Positions 1-6,678 are shown, counted from the first letter of the stretch. The stretch: 7,014 nt of DNA from an uncultured Campylobacter sp. (GCF_937890585.1 NZ_CALACG010000193.1:1-7014), one strand, 5' to 3'. The notes: a model not told the origin generated them from the sequence alone. A program made the numbers and translations.

Positions 1-456
1 TAAAACACCTATCACGTCATCGACGCTTATATCTCTTATGTCCAAATTTTCAAAGTAGGGGTAAATATATCGTTCAAGACGTCTTGTACTCTTTTCTATA
101 GTGTCTTGTGATACTGATGTCGATTTTATATCTAGCCATTTTTGTGTTATAGCTTTAAAATTTGCTTCTTCATCTCTTTTAGTTTTTATCTTGATGTCTA
201 TACCATCTCTTATTTTTTGATCCATTTTAAATCGCTCATCTCTCGCCATTGCTAGGGTATATCTAGGATAATCGCCTAAATTTATGCGTTTTATCTTTTG
301 GTCTATTGGGCTTTTGTATTCTAGTGCGAAATATTTGCGACCATCTGGATTTATAAAAATATATAGTCCTCTGCCATCACACTTTTTATAAATTTTGTCT
401 TTTGGTTTTAGCGCTCTTATCTCCATATCGCTTAGCGGTTTTGGTATTTTTGGCAT
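1..456 (-). CDS. P4-type tyrosine integrase, N-terminal 152 codons (3' end outside window)
   Basis: This is probably a site-specific recombinase that integrates and excises a genomic island or prophage at the neighbouring tRNA-Leu. The frame is open from ATG at 456 to base 1. Residues 7-90 match the DUF4102 arm-DNA-binding domain typical of P4-like integrases: CDGRGLYIFINPDGRKYF at 26-43 and LGDYPRYTLAMARD at 60-73. Residues 98-152 (FKAITQKWLDIK, then RRLERYIYPYFENL) look like the start of the SAM-like core-binding domain. The catalytic domain with the R-H-R-Y residues would lie left of the window, so activity cannot be judged. An AAAAGGA sequence lies 12 bases before the ATG, a rather long spacing; M11 is a less likely alternative start. 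The gene has the same orientation as the tRNA-Leu and sits behind its 3' end, as usual for tRNA-targeted islands. The family call is firm, but the element type is unknown. Confidence 0.88.
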   Translation of the reverse strand, partial: MPKIPKPLSDMEIRALKPKDKIYKKCDGRGLYIFINPDGRKYFALEYKSPIDQKIKRINLGDYPRYTLAMARDERFKMDQKIRDGIDIKIKTKRDEEANFKAITQKWLDIKSTSVSQDTIEKSTRRLERYIYPYFENLDIRDISVDDVIGVL

Positions 457-514
457 TTTTTACGGAGTTCCTTTTTATGTTTTTCTCTTACTCCGTTATT
501 ATTCCGTAAAAAAT
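455..514. repeat. Inverted repeats over the integrase start region
   Basis: An exact 11-base inverted repeat, ATTTTTTACGG at 455-465 and CCGTAAAAAAT at 504-514, encloses a second exact 7-base pair, ACGGAGT at 462-468 and ACTCCGT at 490-496. The left arms overlap, so the two pairings exclude each other. The left 11-base arm includes the first two bases of the integrase ATG, and the candidate ribosome binding site lies in the loop. It could be an operator, an excisionase or integrase binding site, or an RNA switch on integrase translation. The repeats are seen directly; the role is inferred. Confidence 0.6.
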
Positions 515-644
515 AATTACTTGCAAGGATTTTTATATATATCGATATATGTCTTTATATGTTTTAAAATATATATAAAATTCCCTTTTGTAGGTTCTTT
601 TATATGTTTTTGTATGTCTTTGGATTTTTTAAGATATTTTATAA
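457..644. other. AT-rich non-coding spacer between integrase and tRNA-Leu (probable att region)
   Basis: This 188-base stretch has no convincing gene. It contains the inverted repeats at the integrase start, the four TRTATGTYTTT-like repeats, and a 14-base perfect palindrome ATATATCGATATAT at 537-550. Several TATAAA-like boxes on the minus strand could be the integrase promoter, but none stands out. A plus-strand open frame across it (395-739) is the antisense of the integrase start and the tRNA and is not a gene. Confidence 0.6.
546..621 (+). repeat. Four TRTATGTYTTT-like repeats in two phased pairs (candidate integrase arm sites)
   Basis: Four 11-base near-copies occur at 546-556 (TATATGTCTTT), 556-566 (TATATGTTTTA), 601-611 (TATATGTTTTT) and 611-621 (TGTATGTCTTT). 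Within each pair the copies start exactly 10 bases apart, about one DNA turn, and the two pairs start 55 bases apart. They lie between the integrase gene and the tRNA 3' end, where P4- and lambda-like integrases have arm-type binding sites for their N-terminal domain. Low base complexity (mostly A and T) raises the chance of coincidence, but the exact spacing argues against it. The repeats are seen; the binding role is inferred. Confidence 0.5.
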
Positions 645-731
645 TGGTGCCCGAGGTCGGACTCGAACCGACACAAGGTTGCCCTTATCAGATTTTGAGT
701 CTGACGCGTCTACCAGTTTCACCACTCGGGC
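645..731 (-). tRNA. tRNA-Leu (anticodon CAA)
   Basis: Read on the minus strand, the gene folds as a class II tRNA with a long variable arm. The acceptor stem is GCCCGAG (731 to 725) paired with CTCGGGC (655 to 649), followed by A and an encoded CCA (647 to 645). The D-arm carries GGTAGAC. The anticodon stem TCAGA/TCTGA holds the loop CTCAAAA, giving anticodon CAA, which decodes UUG. The T-arm has GGTTCGAGTCC. The gene is intact, so if the island uses this site, the att core restores the 3' end as is usual. It lies about 40 bases behind the hup terminator; TAAAAT at 747-752 on the minus strand is a weak candidate -10. Confidence 0.96.
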
Positions 732-767
732 TAAGTTGAGATTGAAATTTTAGATTTGTGAGTAGAG

Positions 768-790
768 AAAAAGGGGAGACTTGCTCCCCG
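768..790 (-). terminator. Intrinsic terminator of hup
   Basis: On the minus strand, just behind the hup stop codon, a perfect 6-base-pair stem GGGGAG/CTCCCC (789-784 and 778-773) with a 5-base loop is followed by a run of five T (772-768). This is a standard Rho-independent terminator and separates hup from the downstream tRNA-Leu. Confidence 0.88.
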
Positions 791-800
791 AAAAAGAAAA

Positions 801-1103
801 TTATTTCTTTTTGCCTTTTTTAGCAGCGCCAGCAGCAACTGCTTCTTTAAGTTTTTTGCCAACTTTGAATTTGACTGCTTTGCTAGCAGGAACGTCGATT
901 ACTTTCTTAGTTCCAGGAACTCTAGCTTTCCTTGCAGCTCTGTCAGCAGTACTGAAAGTACCAAAGCCGATAAAGCTAATTGTATCGCCTTTTTCAAGAA
1001 CCGCTTGGATTGTCTCCAAAGTAGCATCAACAACTTTTAGAGTATCTTTTTTTGAAAGACCAGCCTTGTCGGCAACAGCTTGAATAAATTCAGCTTTTTT
1101 CAT
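801..1103 (-). CDS. hup: HU family histone-like DNA-binding protein
   Basis: HU is a small dimeric nucleoid protein that bends and compacts DNA and assists replication, recombination and transcription control. The 100-residue product has the usual HU length. The N-terminal helices (residues 3-38, KAEFIQAVADKAGLSKKD) are followed by the conserved turn FIGFGTFST at 44-52. The DNA-gripping beta arms come next (RAARKARVPGTKKVIDVPA, 55-73), with the intercalating proline at P63, then KFKVGKKLKEAV at 78-89. A basic tail (AAKKGKKK) extends slightly beyond the E. coli-type end. The frame stays open to an ATG at 1133, but the ATG at 1103 is preferred: AAAAGGA lies 6 bases before it, the upstream ATG overlaps the promoter, and the protein then begins as HU proteins do. 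It has its own promoter and terminator, so it is monocistronic. HU can assist tyrosine recombinases such as the nearby integrase, but it is a core gene. Confidence 0.96.
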   Translation of the reverse strand: MKKAEFIQAVADKAGLSKKDTLKVVDATLETIQAVLEKGDTISFIGFGTFSTADRAARKARVPGTKKVIDVPASKAVKFKVGKKLKEAVAAGAAKKGKKK

Positions 1104-1132
1104 GAACCATCCTTTTAAGAAGTTATGCGGCA

Positions 1133-1138
1133 ATTCTA
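1133..1138 (-). promoter_or_regulatory. Sigma-70 -10 box of hup
   Basis: TAGAAT on the minus strand lies 29 bases before the hup ATG, behind a T-rich tract (complement of the A9 run at 1148-1156). This is the Campylobacter promoter style, where a T-rich stretch replaces a clear -35 box. Start of transcription is expected near 1126, leaving a leader of a little over 20 bases that contains the AAAAGGA binding site. Confidence 0.6.
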
Positions 1139-1227
1139 CACTCTTTTAAAAAAAAATACAATACTTTTTCCCTAAATTTAGCTCTTTTTTTGCATTTTTT
1201 TAGTAAAAAAGACCAAAATTTGAACTT

Positions 1228-1974
1228 TCACTCACAAATTTCAAACGTAAGCTCGTTTTTTAGCCCTATCTTTTTCATATCTACAAGCTTTAAATTTTCA
1301 AAATTTAGAGCCATTAGCTCATCTTTGTTTGTCACTTTAGCATTTGCGATCTGGCGCAAAACCTCACCTCTATAAGCTTTTGCATGGTGGCTTAATATCT
1401 TTTTATTTTTTAAAAAGCAAAATGTCGTGTAATCTTTTTTGATCTCATAAAATTTTTCATAAAATTTAGCCCTAAGATCTAAAATTTCATCATTTTCTAA
1501 AAAGCTATCGACTGCTTTGCTAAAATTTTGCTCATAAAATTTACAAATATCAAAGCCAGCTAGCTTTTCGCCTTGCTTTAGTTTGTACTCAAATATCTCA
1601 TCTTTTGCCAAAATAGGCCCAAGTAAATTTGAAAAGATCAAAACATTATTATCTATATATTTTTGAGCGTCATCGCTTAGTCCGCGGTAGTTTAGGTGCT
1701 TATAGGCACCTCCGTCATATCTTAAGATAGCTTTTATGCTCCCTTTTTTAGATAGACTTTCTCGCAGCTGCTCGCTATCCTCAAGCTCTTTTAATCCAAA
1801 AAGTTTTTTTATCTCGTCTAAATTTGCCCTTTTTAAAAACTCATCATATCTTTTTAAAATTTCAGCCCTTTTGCTAAAAAGCTCAGAAAATATCAAATTT
1901 TTACAATCAAATTTATCGCTCGTGTTTAGAGAAATTTTACTCTCGCTTGGCGAGAAGAGAATTTTTAATGCCAT
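1228..1974 (-). CDS. yaaA: YaaA (DUF328) peroxide-stress protein
   Basis: The 248-residue product matches the YaaA/DUF328 family in length and conserved blocks: ILFSPSESK at 5-13 (E. coli ILISPAKT), RYDGGAYKHL at 85-94 (FDGDVYTGL), FSNLLGPILAKDEIFEYKLKQG at 114-135, and HHAKAYRGEVLRQI at 196-209 (YAKKARG). In E. coli, YaaA is cytoplasmic, belongs to the OxyR regulon, lowers free iron during hydrogen peroxide stress and has been reported to bind DNA; its exact biochemistry is unsettled. The ATG at 1974 is supported by the short distance to the conserved ILFSP block and by AGG about 10 bases upstream, a weak ribosome site. It is transcribed divergently from flgL out of a 141-base gap and ends 125 bases before hup. 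No OxyR or PerR box was recognised. Lys-rich composition and codon use match the neighbours. Confidence 0.9.
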   Translation of the reverse strand: MALKILFSPSESKISLNTSDKFDCKNLIFSELFSKRAEILKRYDEFLKRANLDEIKKLFGLKELEDSEQLRESLSKKGSIKAILRYDGGAYKHLNYRGLSDDAQKYIDNNVLIFSNLLGPILAKDEIFEYKLKQGEKLAGFDICKFYEQNFSKAVDSFLENDEILDLRAKFYEKFYEIKKDYTTFCFLKNKKILSHHAKAYRGEVLRQIANAKVTNKDELMALNFENLKLVDMKKIGLKNELTFEICE

Positions 1975-2009
1975 TTTCTTACCTATTTTATATATGTAAA
2001 TTTTGGCAG

Positions 2010-2015
2010 ATTATA
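2010..2015 (-). promoter_or_regulatory. Sigma-70 -10 box of yaaA
   Basis: A perfect TATAAT on the minus strand lies 35 bases before the yaaA ATG, following a T-rich stretch (AGTTTTATTG just upstream). The predicted transcript start is near 2003. It lies back-to-back with the flgL sigma-54 promoter about 60 bases away. Confidence 0.65.
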
Positions 2016-2070
2016 CAATAAAACTTTTTTGCACTAAAAAAAATCAAATTTTCACCGATATATCACAAAG

Positions 2071-2087
2071 CGGAATTATTCTTGCTT
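2071..2087 (+). promoter_or_regulatory. Sigma-54 (RpoN) promoter of flgL
   Basis: CGGAATTATTCTTGCTT carries the invariant GG (2072-2073) and GC (2084-2085) exactly 10 bases apart, in the GGAA-N6-TTGC form seen at Campylobacter and Helicobacter class 2 flagellar genes. Transcription should start near 2097, about 19 bases before the ATG. Known biology of the genus suggests control by RpoN with the FlgS/FlgR two-component system; that part is inference from the family. Confidence 0.8.
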
Positions 2088-2115
2088 AGAGTGAATAAAA
2101 ATTTAGGGAAAAATT

Positions 2116-4434
2116 ATGAGAATTACAAATCAACTACGTTTTAATCAGACTTTGCACGACTATCAAAAAAATATGGCTGGTGTAAATAAAAGCTATATGC
2201 AACTCTCAAATGGCTTGAAAATTCAAGACCCATATGACGGAGCCGCGGTTTATAATGATGCGATGAGGCTTGACTATGAGGCTACTACGCTTACCCAGGT
2301 CGTTGACGCCACTGGCAAATCTGTAAATTTTGCAAAAAATACAGACAATGCACTGCAGTCATTTGAAAAACAACTAGAAAATTTTAAAACAAAAGTCGTT
2401 CAAGCAGCGAGCGACGTGCATAGCACAACCTCTCTTGAAGCTTTGGCAAACGACCTTCAGGGCATCAAAAACCACCTTGTAAATATCGCAAATACATCTA
2501 TAAATGGGCAGTTTTTATTTTCTGGAAGCGCCGTAGATACCAAGCCGATAGATGGCTCTGGCAAATATCAAGGCAACCGCGACTATATGAAAACTTCAGC
2601 CGGCGCACAGGTTGAGATACCTTACAATATCCCAGGATTTGACCTATTTTTAGGAAAAGATGGCGACTACAACAAAATTTTAACAACAAACGTGATGCTA
2701 GCTGATCAAACTAGAACTGACATCTCTTATGCGCCAAAATATCTTGACGAAAATAGCAAGATAAAAAATATGATCGGTCTAAACTATGCTACTGACTCAG
2801 TTGTGGGAAGCGACGGCTCTTACAAAGGCACGATCGAGCCTGATTATGACTTTTTGGATACTTCAAATGTAAATTTCCCTGACACATACTTTTTTATGCA
2901 GGGCAAAAAGCCTGATGGCACGACATTTACTAGTAAATTTAAGATGAGTGCGGACACTTCAATGGCTGGTTTGATGGAGAAGATCGGCATGGAATTTGGC
3001 AACACAAAGACAACAAAAGTTGTCGATGTGAGCATAAATAACGACGGACAATTTAATATAAAAGACCTTACTAAAGGTAATCAAACTATAGACTTTCACA
3101 TGGTTGCAGCTACTTCTGTGGCGGCTGATCGTGATACTATCGCTCCAAGTACGGCGCTTGATACCATAAATTCCTTAAAGGCACTTGAACGTATGGCAGA
3201 TGCTGTGCCAAAAACCATCCATATCACTGAATTTACAAAGAGCAAATATCTTGATAAAGATGGAAATTTAACAAACGCATTTGACTATGACAAGGTTAGA
3301 TTTGAGCGAAAAGATAACGAGCTAGTAGCAAATTTACCACAAGTTGCTAGAAAAACTGGCGAATACGCGACTGATCAGACAAAACTAAGCGAGGTCTCTG
3401 GCACAAAAGAGAGCTACAATAGAAATTTATACCCAAGAGATGTTGACGCTAGAAAGAGGGAGCTTTTTAATATCGATGGACAAGAGATAGGTATTCAAGT
3501 AAAATCAATTACTGGCACAAGATACGACATCACAGTAAAAATGGGCGAAGCAGGTGGCATAAACACCCCTGTGCAGTTTGAAATAAAATCAACAACAGCT
3601 GCTGGTGTGGTTACAGGACCTAGAACTTTATCAGTTTATAACTCAGATGAATTTGGTGAATATAGAACTTATGCAAGCGACTTTACATATCGCCAGCTAA
3701 TGGATATCGTCGCAATGGCAGCAAGTGACAATATACCTAACCCACCTGTTGGTCCAGAAAATGCGAATTTTGACACAGACGCAGAAAAAGTAGATAGAAA
3801 GCGAAACCATGATGCCTATAAAGAGGCTATTGACAAAACAAGAGGTGCGGTAGAGGTAAATTTAGACGATCGTGGCAGGATGGTGCTAACTGATAAGACA
3901 AAATCAGTCACAAACATCGAAGTTACTATGTATGACGCAAAAAATGGCGATAAATTTGACGGAGATAGCACTGGTATGAATACAGCCGGAGTTGCTGGTC
4001 ACGCTCAAGGAAAGGGCTCTGTTTTTAGCTTTAATGAAAATAACGCTTTAACGATCGATGAGCCAAGCACAAGCGTCTTTCAAGACCTTGACGATATGAT
4101 ATATGCTGTTAGAAATGGCTACTATAGAGCTGACTCTGAGAACCACGATCCGCGAAATACCGGCATGCAGGGCGCTCTAAAAAGGCTTGATCACCTGATA
4201 GACCACGCAAACAAAGAGCTTACAAAGATCGGCTCTCAAACCAAGCTTTTGACATCGACAAAAGAGCGCGCAGAGATAATGAAAGTAAATGTACTAAGCG
4301 TTAAAAATGACGTCATAGACGCAGACTATGCGGAGTCATATCTTAAATTTACACAGCTTACACTCTCATATCAAGCGACACTTCAAGCAAGCGCGAAGAT
4401 AAACCAACTAAGCTTACTAAACTACTTAAATTAA
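2116..4434 (+). CDS. flgL: FlgL/FlaD flagellar hook-associated protein 3 (hook-filament junction)
   Basis: FlgL is exported through the flagellar type III apparatus and joins hook (via FlgK) to filament. The 772-residue product has flagellin-type ends. The N-terminal D0/D1 part covers residues 1-140, starting MRITNQLRFNQTL, with SNGLKIQDPYDG near 31 and the FlgL hallmark FLFSGSAVDTKP near 133. The C-terminal helices cover residues 655-772, with KIGSQTKLL, SYQATLQASAKINQLSLLNYLN-like heptads and an end at LLNYLN. The middle 510 or so residues are a surface-exposed insertion, so the protein is more than twice the length of E. coli FlgL (about 317) but close to the Campylobacter form (about 750). 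No signal peptide or membrane segment is seen, as expected. AGGGA lies 6 bases before the ATG. A sigma-54 promoter precedes the gene and a strong terminator follows. The flgL-ftsK order is, as I recall, shared with C. jejuni. Confidence 0.93.
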   Translation: MRITNQLRFNQTLHDYQKNMAGVNKSYMQLSNGLKIQDPYDGAAVYNDAMRLDYEATTLTQVVDATGKSVNFAKNTDNALQSFEKQLENFKTKVVQAASDVHSTTSLEALANDLQGIKNHLVNIANTSINGQFLFSGSAVDTKPIDGSGKYQGNRDYMKTSAGAQVEIPYNIPGFDLFLGKDGDYNKILTTNVMLADQTRTDISYAPKYLDENSKIKNMIGLNYATDSVVGSDGSYKGTIEPDYDFLDTSNVNFPDTYFFMQGKKPDGTTFTSKFKMSADTSMAGLMEKIGMEFGNTKTTKVVDVSINNDGQFNIKDLTKGNQTIDFHMVAATSVAADRDTIAPSTALDTINSLKALERMADAVPKTIHITEFTKSKYLDKDGNLTNAFDYDKVRFERKDNELVANLPQVARKTGEYATDQTKLSEVSGTKESYNRNLYPRDVDARKRELFNIDGQEIGIQVKSITGTRYDITVKMGEAGGINTPVQFEIKSTTAAGVVTGPRTLSVYNSDEFGEYRTYASDFTYRQLMDIVAMAASDNIPNPPVGPENANFDTDAEKVDRKRNHDAYKEAIDKTRGAVEVNLDDRGRMVLTDKTKSVTNIEVTMYDAKNGDKFDGDSTGMNTAGVAGHAQGKGSVFSFNENNALTIDEPSTSVFQDLDDMIYAVRNGYYRADSENHDPRNTGMQGALKRLDHLIDHANKELTKIGSQTKLLTSTKERAEIMKVNVLSVKNDVIDADYAESYLKFTQLTLSYQATLQASAKINQLSLLNYLN

Positions 4435-4439
4435 AATTT

Positions 4440-4469
4440 AAATCAGCAGGCCTGGCTTGCTGATTTTTT
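4440..4469 (+). terminator. Intrinsic terminator of flgL
   Basis: AAATCAGCAGG (4440-4450) pairs with CTTGCTGATTT (4456-4466) over 11 positions including one G-U pair, closing a 5-base loop CCTGG. The T run continues to 4469. It begins 6 bases after the flgL stop and ends 21 bases before the ftsK -10 box, so ftsK should be transcribed mainly from its own promoter. Confidence 0.9.
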
Positions 4470-4487
4470 AAAAATTAAACTCTGGCG

Positions 4488-4496
4488 TGCTATAAT
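4488..4496 (+). promoter_or_regulatory. Extended -10 promoter of ftsK
   Basis: TGCTATAAT is a perfect extended -10 (TGnTATAAT). No good -35 is seen, but the T-rich terminator tail lies at about the right distance. Transcription should begin near 4503, so the message starts about 19 bases before the proposed ATT start. This supports a start there and not at the TTG far downstream. Confidence 0.75.
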
Positions 4497-4509
4497 AAGC
4501 CTTTTTTAT

Positions 4510-4521
4510 AAAGGATCTAAG
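4510..4521 (+). promoter_or_regulatory. Shine-Dalgarno sequence that decides the ftsK start
   Basis: AAAGGA at 4510-4515 followed by six bases (TCTAAG) ends directly at ATT 4522. The GGA-to-start spacing of 6 equals that of hup in this window. No ATG, GTG or TTG is in frame near it, which is why the ATT is proposed as initiator. No comparable purine-rich site precedes the TTG at 4693. Confidence 0.7.
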
Positions 4522-6678
4522 ATTTTACGACATATATTATTTACTATTTTTGTTTGCATTTTTGTATATTTTGGTATCGCTACGGCCGCTCCGACTGCTG
4601 ACTTTGTAGGCTCGCTTGGACAAAGCCTTGGCGTTTTTAATATCAAGTATTTTGGCCTTGTAGCCTATGTTTATCCATTTTTACTTATCGTTTTGGGCTA
4701 TTTTGTATATAAAAATTTTAAGAAATTTGACTTTGATTTTGCCCAGTTTGTAGTTGGGATTTTTCTATTTTTTATGGCATTTTTGATGTTTCAAGCCCTA
4801 AGCACTTCTGGAGCAAATGGTGGCGTGATAGGTGGCTTTATAGTCTCAGCACTAAAAGAAGTCATCGGCGCTATCGGCACTGCTGTTGCTATACTTATGA
4901 TATTTATCATCTCGCTTGGTCTTGCTTTTAGGGAGAATTTCATCATCGTTTTAAGAAAGGCTTTTGTTGATAGAGAGCCAAAAAGCTACGAAGAGAGTAG
5001 AAATTTAAAAGAGATAAAACCAAAGCAAATTCCAAAGATCGAGCGTAAAAAGCCAAAAGTAGAAGAGATAAAAGAAGAAGAGCTTATAGACGCGCAGGTA
5101 TTAAATGACGACGAGCCAAATTTAGATAGTGAGCCAGAATTTGAACCAGAGCCAGAGATGGAGCCAGCACAAGAGAGCAGACCTGCAACCATAGGTGGGG
5201 TTGAAATTTTAAATGAAGTGGCCGAAAACAAAAAGCTTCTTGATCAGATAGAGCGCGGCAAGGTCGAAAAGCCAAAAGACTTTGTCTTGCCGCCACTTAA
5301 ATTTCTAAACGACCCTCCAAAGCGCTCGCACAATATAAATGAGGCCGAGATCGACCAGCAAATTTCAAATTTACTCGATAAACTGCGCAAATTTAAGATA
5401 GATGGCGACGTGGTGCGAACCTACACTGGCCCTATCGTCACGACATTTGAGTTTCGCCCAGCCCCGCACATAAAAGTTAGTAAAATTCTCACTTTACAAG
5501 ATGACCTAGCTATGGCACTAAAGGCTCAAACGATCCGTATCCAAGCGCCGATCCCTGGCAAAGATGTCGTTGGTATCGAGGTGCCAAATCAAAATTTAGA
5601 GACGATCTATCTAAAAGAAATTTTAGAGAGCGAGATATTTAAAAATGCTAGCAGCCCGCTAACCATGGCTCTTGGCAAGGATATCGTAGGCGCTCCTTTT
5701 GTGACTGACCTTAAAAAGCTCCCTCACTTACTAATCGCTGGAACAACTGGATCAGGCAAGAGTGTGGGTATAAATGCGATGCTTTTAAGCTTGCTTTATA
5801 GAAATAGCCCACAAACTTTGCGCCTAATGATGATCGATCCAAAGATGCTTGAATTTAGCATATATAACGACATCCCACACCTTTTGACGCCTGTTATCAC
5901 AGAGGCTAAAAAGGCGATCACAGCGCTTTCAAACATGGTCGCTGAGATGGAGCGAAGATACAAGATAATGAGCCAAACTCGCACAAAAAATATAGAGAGC
6001 TACAACGAAAAGATGAAGAGTGAAGGCGGCGAGCAGTTTCCATACATCGTCGTGATCATCGATGAGCTAGCCGATCTTATGATGACTAGCGGCAAAGATG
6101 TGGAGCTTTACATAGGCCGTCTAGCACAGATGGCAAGGGCTAGTGGCATACACTTGATAGTGGCTACCCAGCGTCCAAGTGTCGACGTCGTGACTGGCCT
6201 TATAAAGGCAAATTTACCAAGCAGGATAAGCTATAGAGTAGGGCAAAGGATCGATAGTAAGGTCATCCTTGATCAAATGGGAGCTGAAAGCTTGCTGGGA
6301 CGAGGAGACATGCTATTTACGCCTCCTGGAAGTCCTGGAGTGATCAGACTGCATGCGCCATTTGCAAGTGAAAAAGAGATCGAGACAATCGTAAATTTTT
6401 TAAAAGAGCAACAAGATGTGATCTATGATGAGAAATTTCTAGCAGAAGAGGGCTCTAGTGCCGGCTCGGCTGCTGGCGTGCTAGGCGAAGATGAGCTTGA
6501 TGAGCTATATGAAGAGGCAAAAGAGATCATTTTAAGCGAGCAAAAAACCTCGATCAGTTACCTACAAAGACGCTTAAAGATAGGCTACAACAAAGCTGCA
6601 AATATAATCGAACAGATGGAAAAAATGGGTGTTTTAAGCCCAGTTAATGCAAAAGGTCAGAGGGAAATTTTGGTTTAA
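4522..6678 (+). CDS. ftsK: FtsK/SpoIIIE DNA translocase, probable ATT start
   Basis: FtsK is a septum-anchored hexameric ATPase that pumps chromosomal DNA during division; in epsilonproteobacteria it works with the XerH/difH dimer-resolution system. Numbering from ATT 4522 gives 718 residues. Four membrane segments are visible at about 5-22, 44-63, 73-93 and 114-135. A charged linker rich in Glu, Lys and Pro follows to about 270; it is much shorter than in E. coli FtsK (1329 residues). The motor then starts with IDQQISNLLDKLRKF. Walker A is GTTGSGKS at 407-414, Walker B is VVIIDELADL with D514/E515, and ATQRPSVDVVTGLIKANLPS follows. The C-terminal gamma winged helix, which reads KOPS-like sites, is at about 655-718 (TSISYLQRRLKIGYNKAANIIEQM). 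The only common start codon near the N-terminus is TTG 4693, which falls inside the second membrane segment, deletes the first and has no ribosome site. The family call is certain; the start is inferred. Confidence 0.9.
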   Translation: MLRHILFTIFVCIFVYFGIATAAPTADFVGSLGQSLGVFNIKYFGLVAYVYPFLLIVLGYFVYKNFKKFDFDFAQFVVGIFLFFMAFLMFQALSTSGANGGVIGGFIVSALKEVIGAIGTAVAILMIFIISLGLAFRENFIIVLRKAFVDREPKSYEESRNLKEIKPKQIPKIERKKPKVEEIKEEELIDAQVLNDDEPNLDSEPEFEPEPEMEPAQESRPATIGGVEILNEVAENKKLLDQIERGKVEKPKDFVLPPLKFLNDPPKRSHNINEAEIDQQISNLLDKLRKFKIDGDVVRTYTGPIVTTFEFRPAPHIKVSKILTLQDDLAMALKAQTIRIQAPIPGKDVVGIEVPNQNLETIYLKEILESEIFKNASSPLTMALGKDIVGAPFVTDLKKLPHLLIAGTTGSGKSVGINAMLLSLLYRNSPQTLRLMMIDPKMLEFSIYNDIPHLLTPVITEAKKAITALSNMVAEMERRYKIMSQTRTKNIESYNEKMKSEGGEQFPYIVVIIDELADLMMTSGKDVELYIGRLAQMARASGIHLIVATQRPSVDVVTGLIKANLPSRISYRVGQRIDSKVILDQMGAESLLGRGDMLFTPPGSPGVIRLHAPFASEKEIETIVNFLKEQQDVIYDEKFLAEEGSSAGSAAGVLGEDELDELYEEAKEIILSEQKTSISYLQRRLKIGYNKAANIIEQMEKMGVLSPVNAKGQREILV

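Noticed and set aside
395..739. Plus-strand open frame of 114 codons across the integrase start, spacer and tRNA
   Set aside because: Its end is the antisense of tRNA-Leu (giving the familiar false peptide PEVGLEPTQGCPYQILSLTRLP) and its start is antisense to the integrase; no ribosome site.
781..1083. Plus-strand open frame antisense to hup
   Set aside because: It is the shadow of a confidently identified HU gene and includes the terminator hairpin.
1104..1133. Longer HU start at 1133 adding ten residues
   Set aside because: The upstream ATG overlaps the -10 box, has no ribosome site, and the shorter form begins exactly like other HU proteins behind AAAAGGA.
1148..1156. A9 run upstream of hup as a phase-variation tract
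   Set aside because: It is non-coding, and on the minus strand it is the T-rich part of the hup promoter; Campylobacter phase variation usually involves G/C runs.
1216..1241. Possible yaaA terminator: AAATTTG/CAAATTT inverted repeat around the stop codon with a later T run
   Set aside because: The stem is short, almost all A/T, overlaps the coding end, and such AAATTT words are common throughout the window.
1440..1540. Repeated CATAAAATTT words inside yaaA
   Set aside because: They encode the recurring peptide KFYE/EKFYE and reflect codon and amino acid bias, not a repeat element.
4986..5296. Two overlapping minus-strand open frames in the ftsK linker
   Set aside because: They are Ser/Leu-rich shadows of the Glu/Pro-rich linker codons, with no support for expression.
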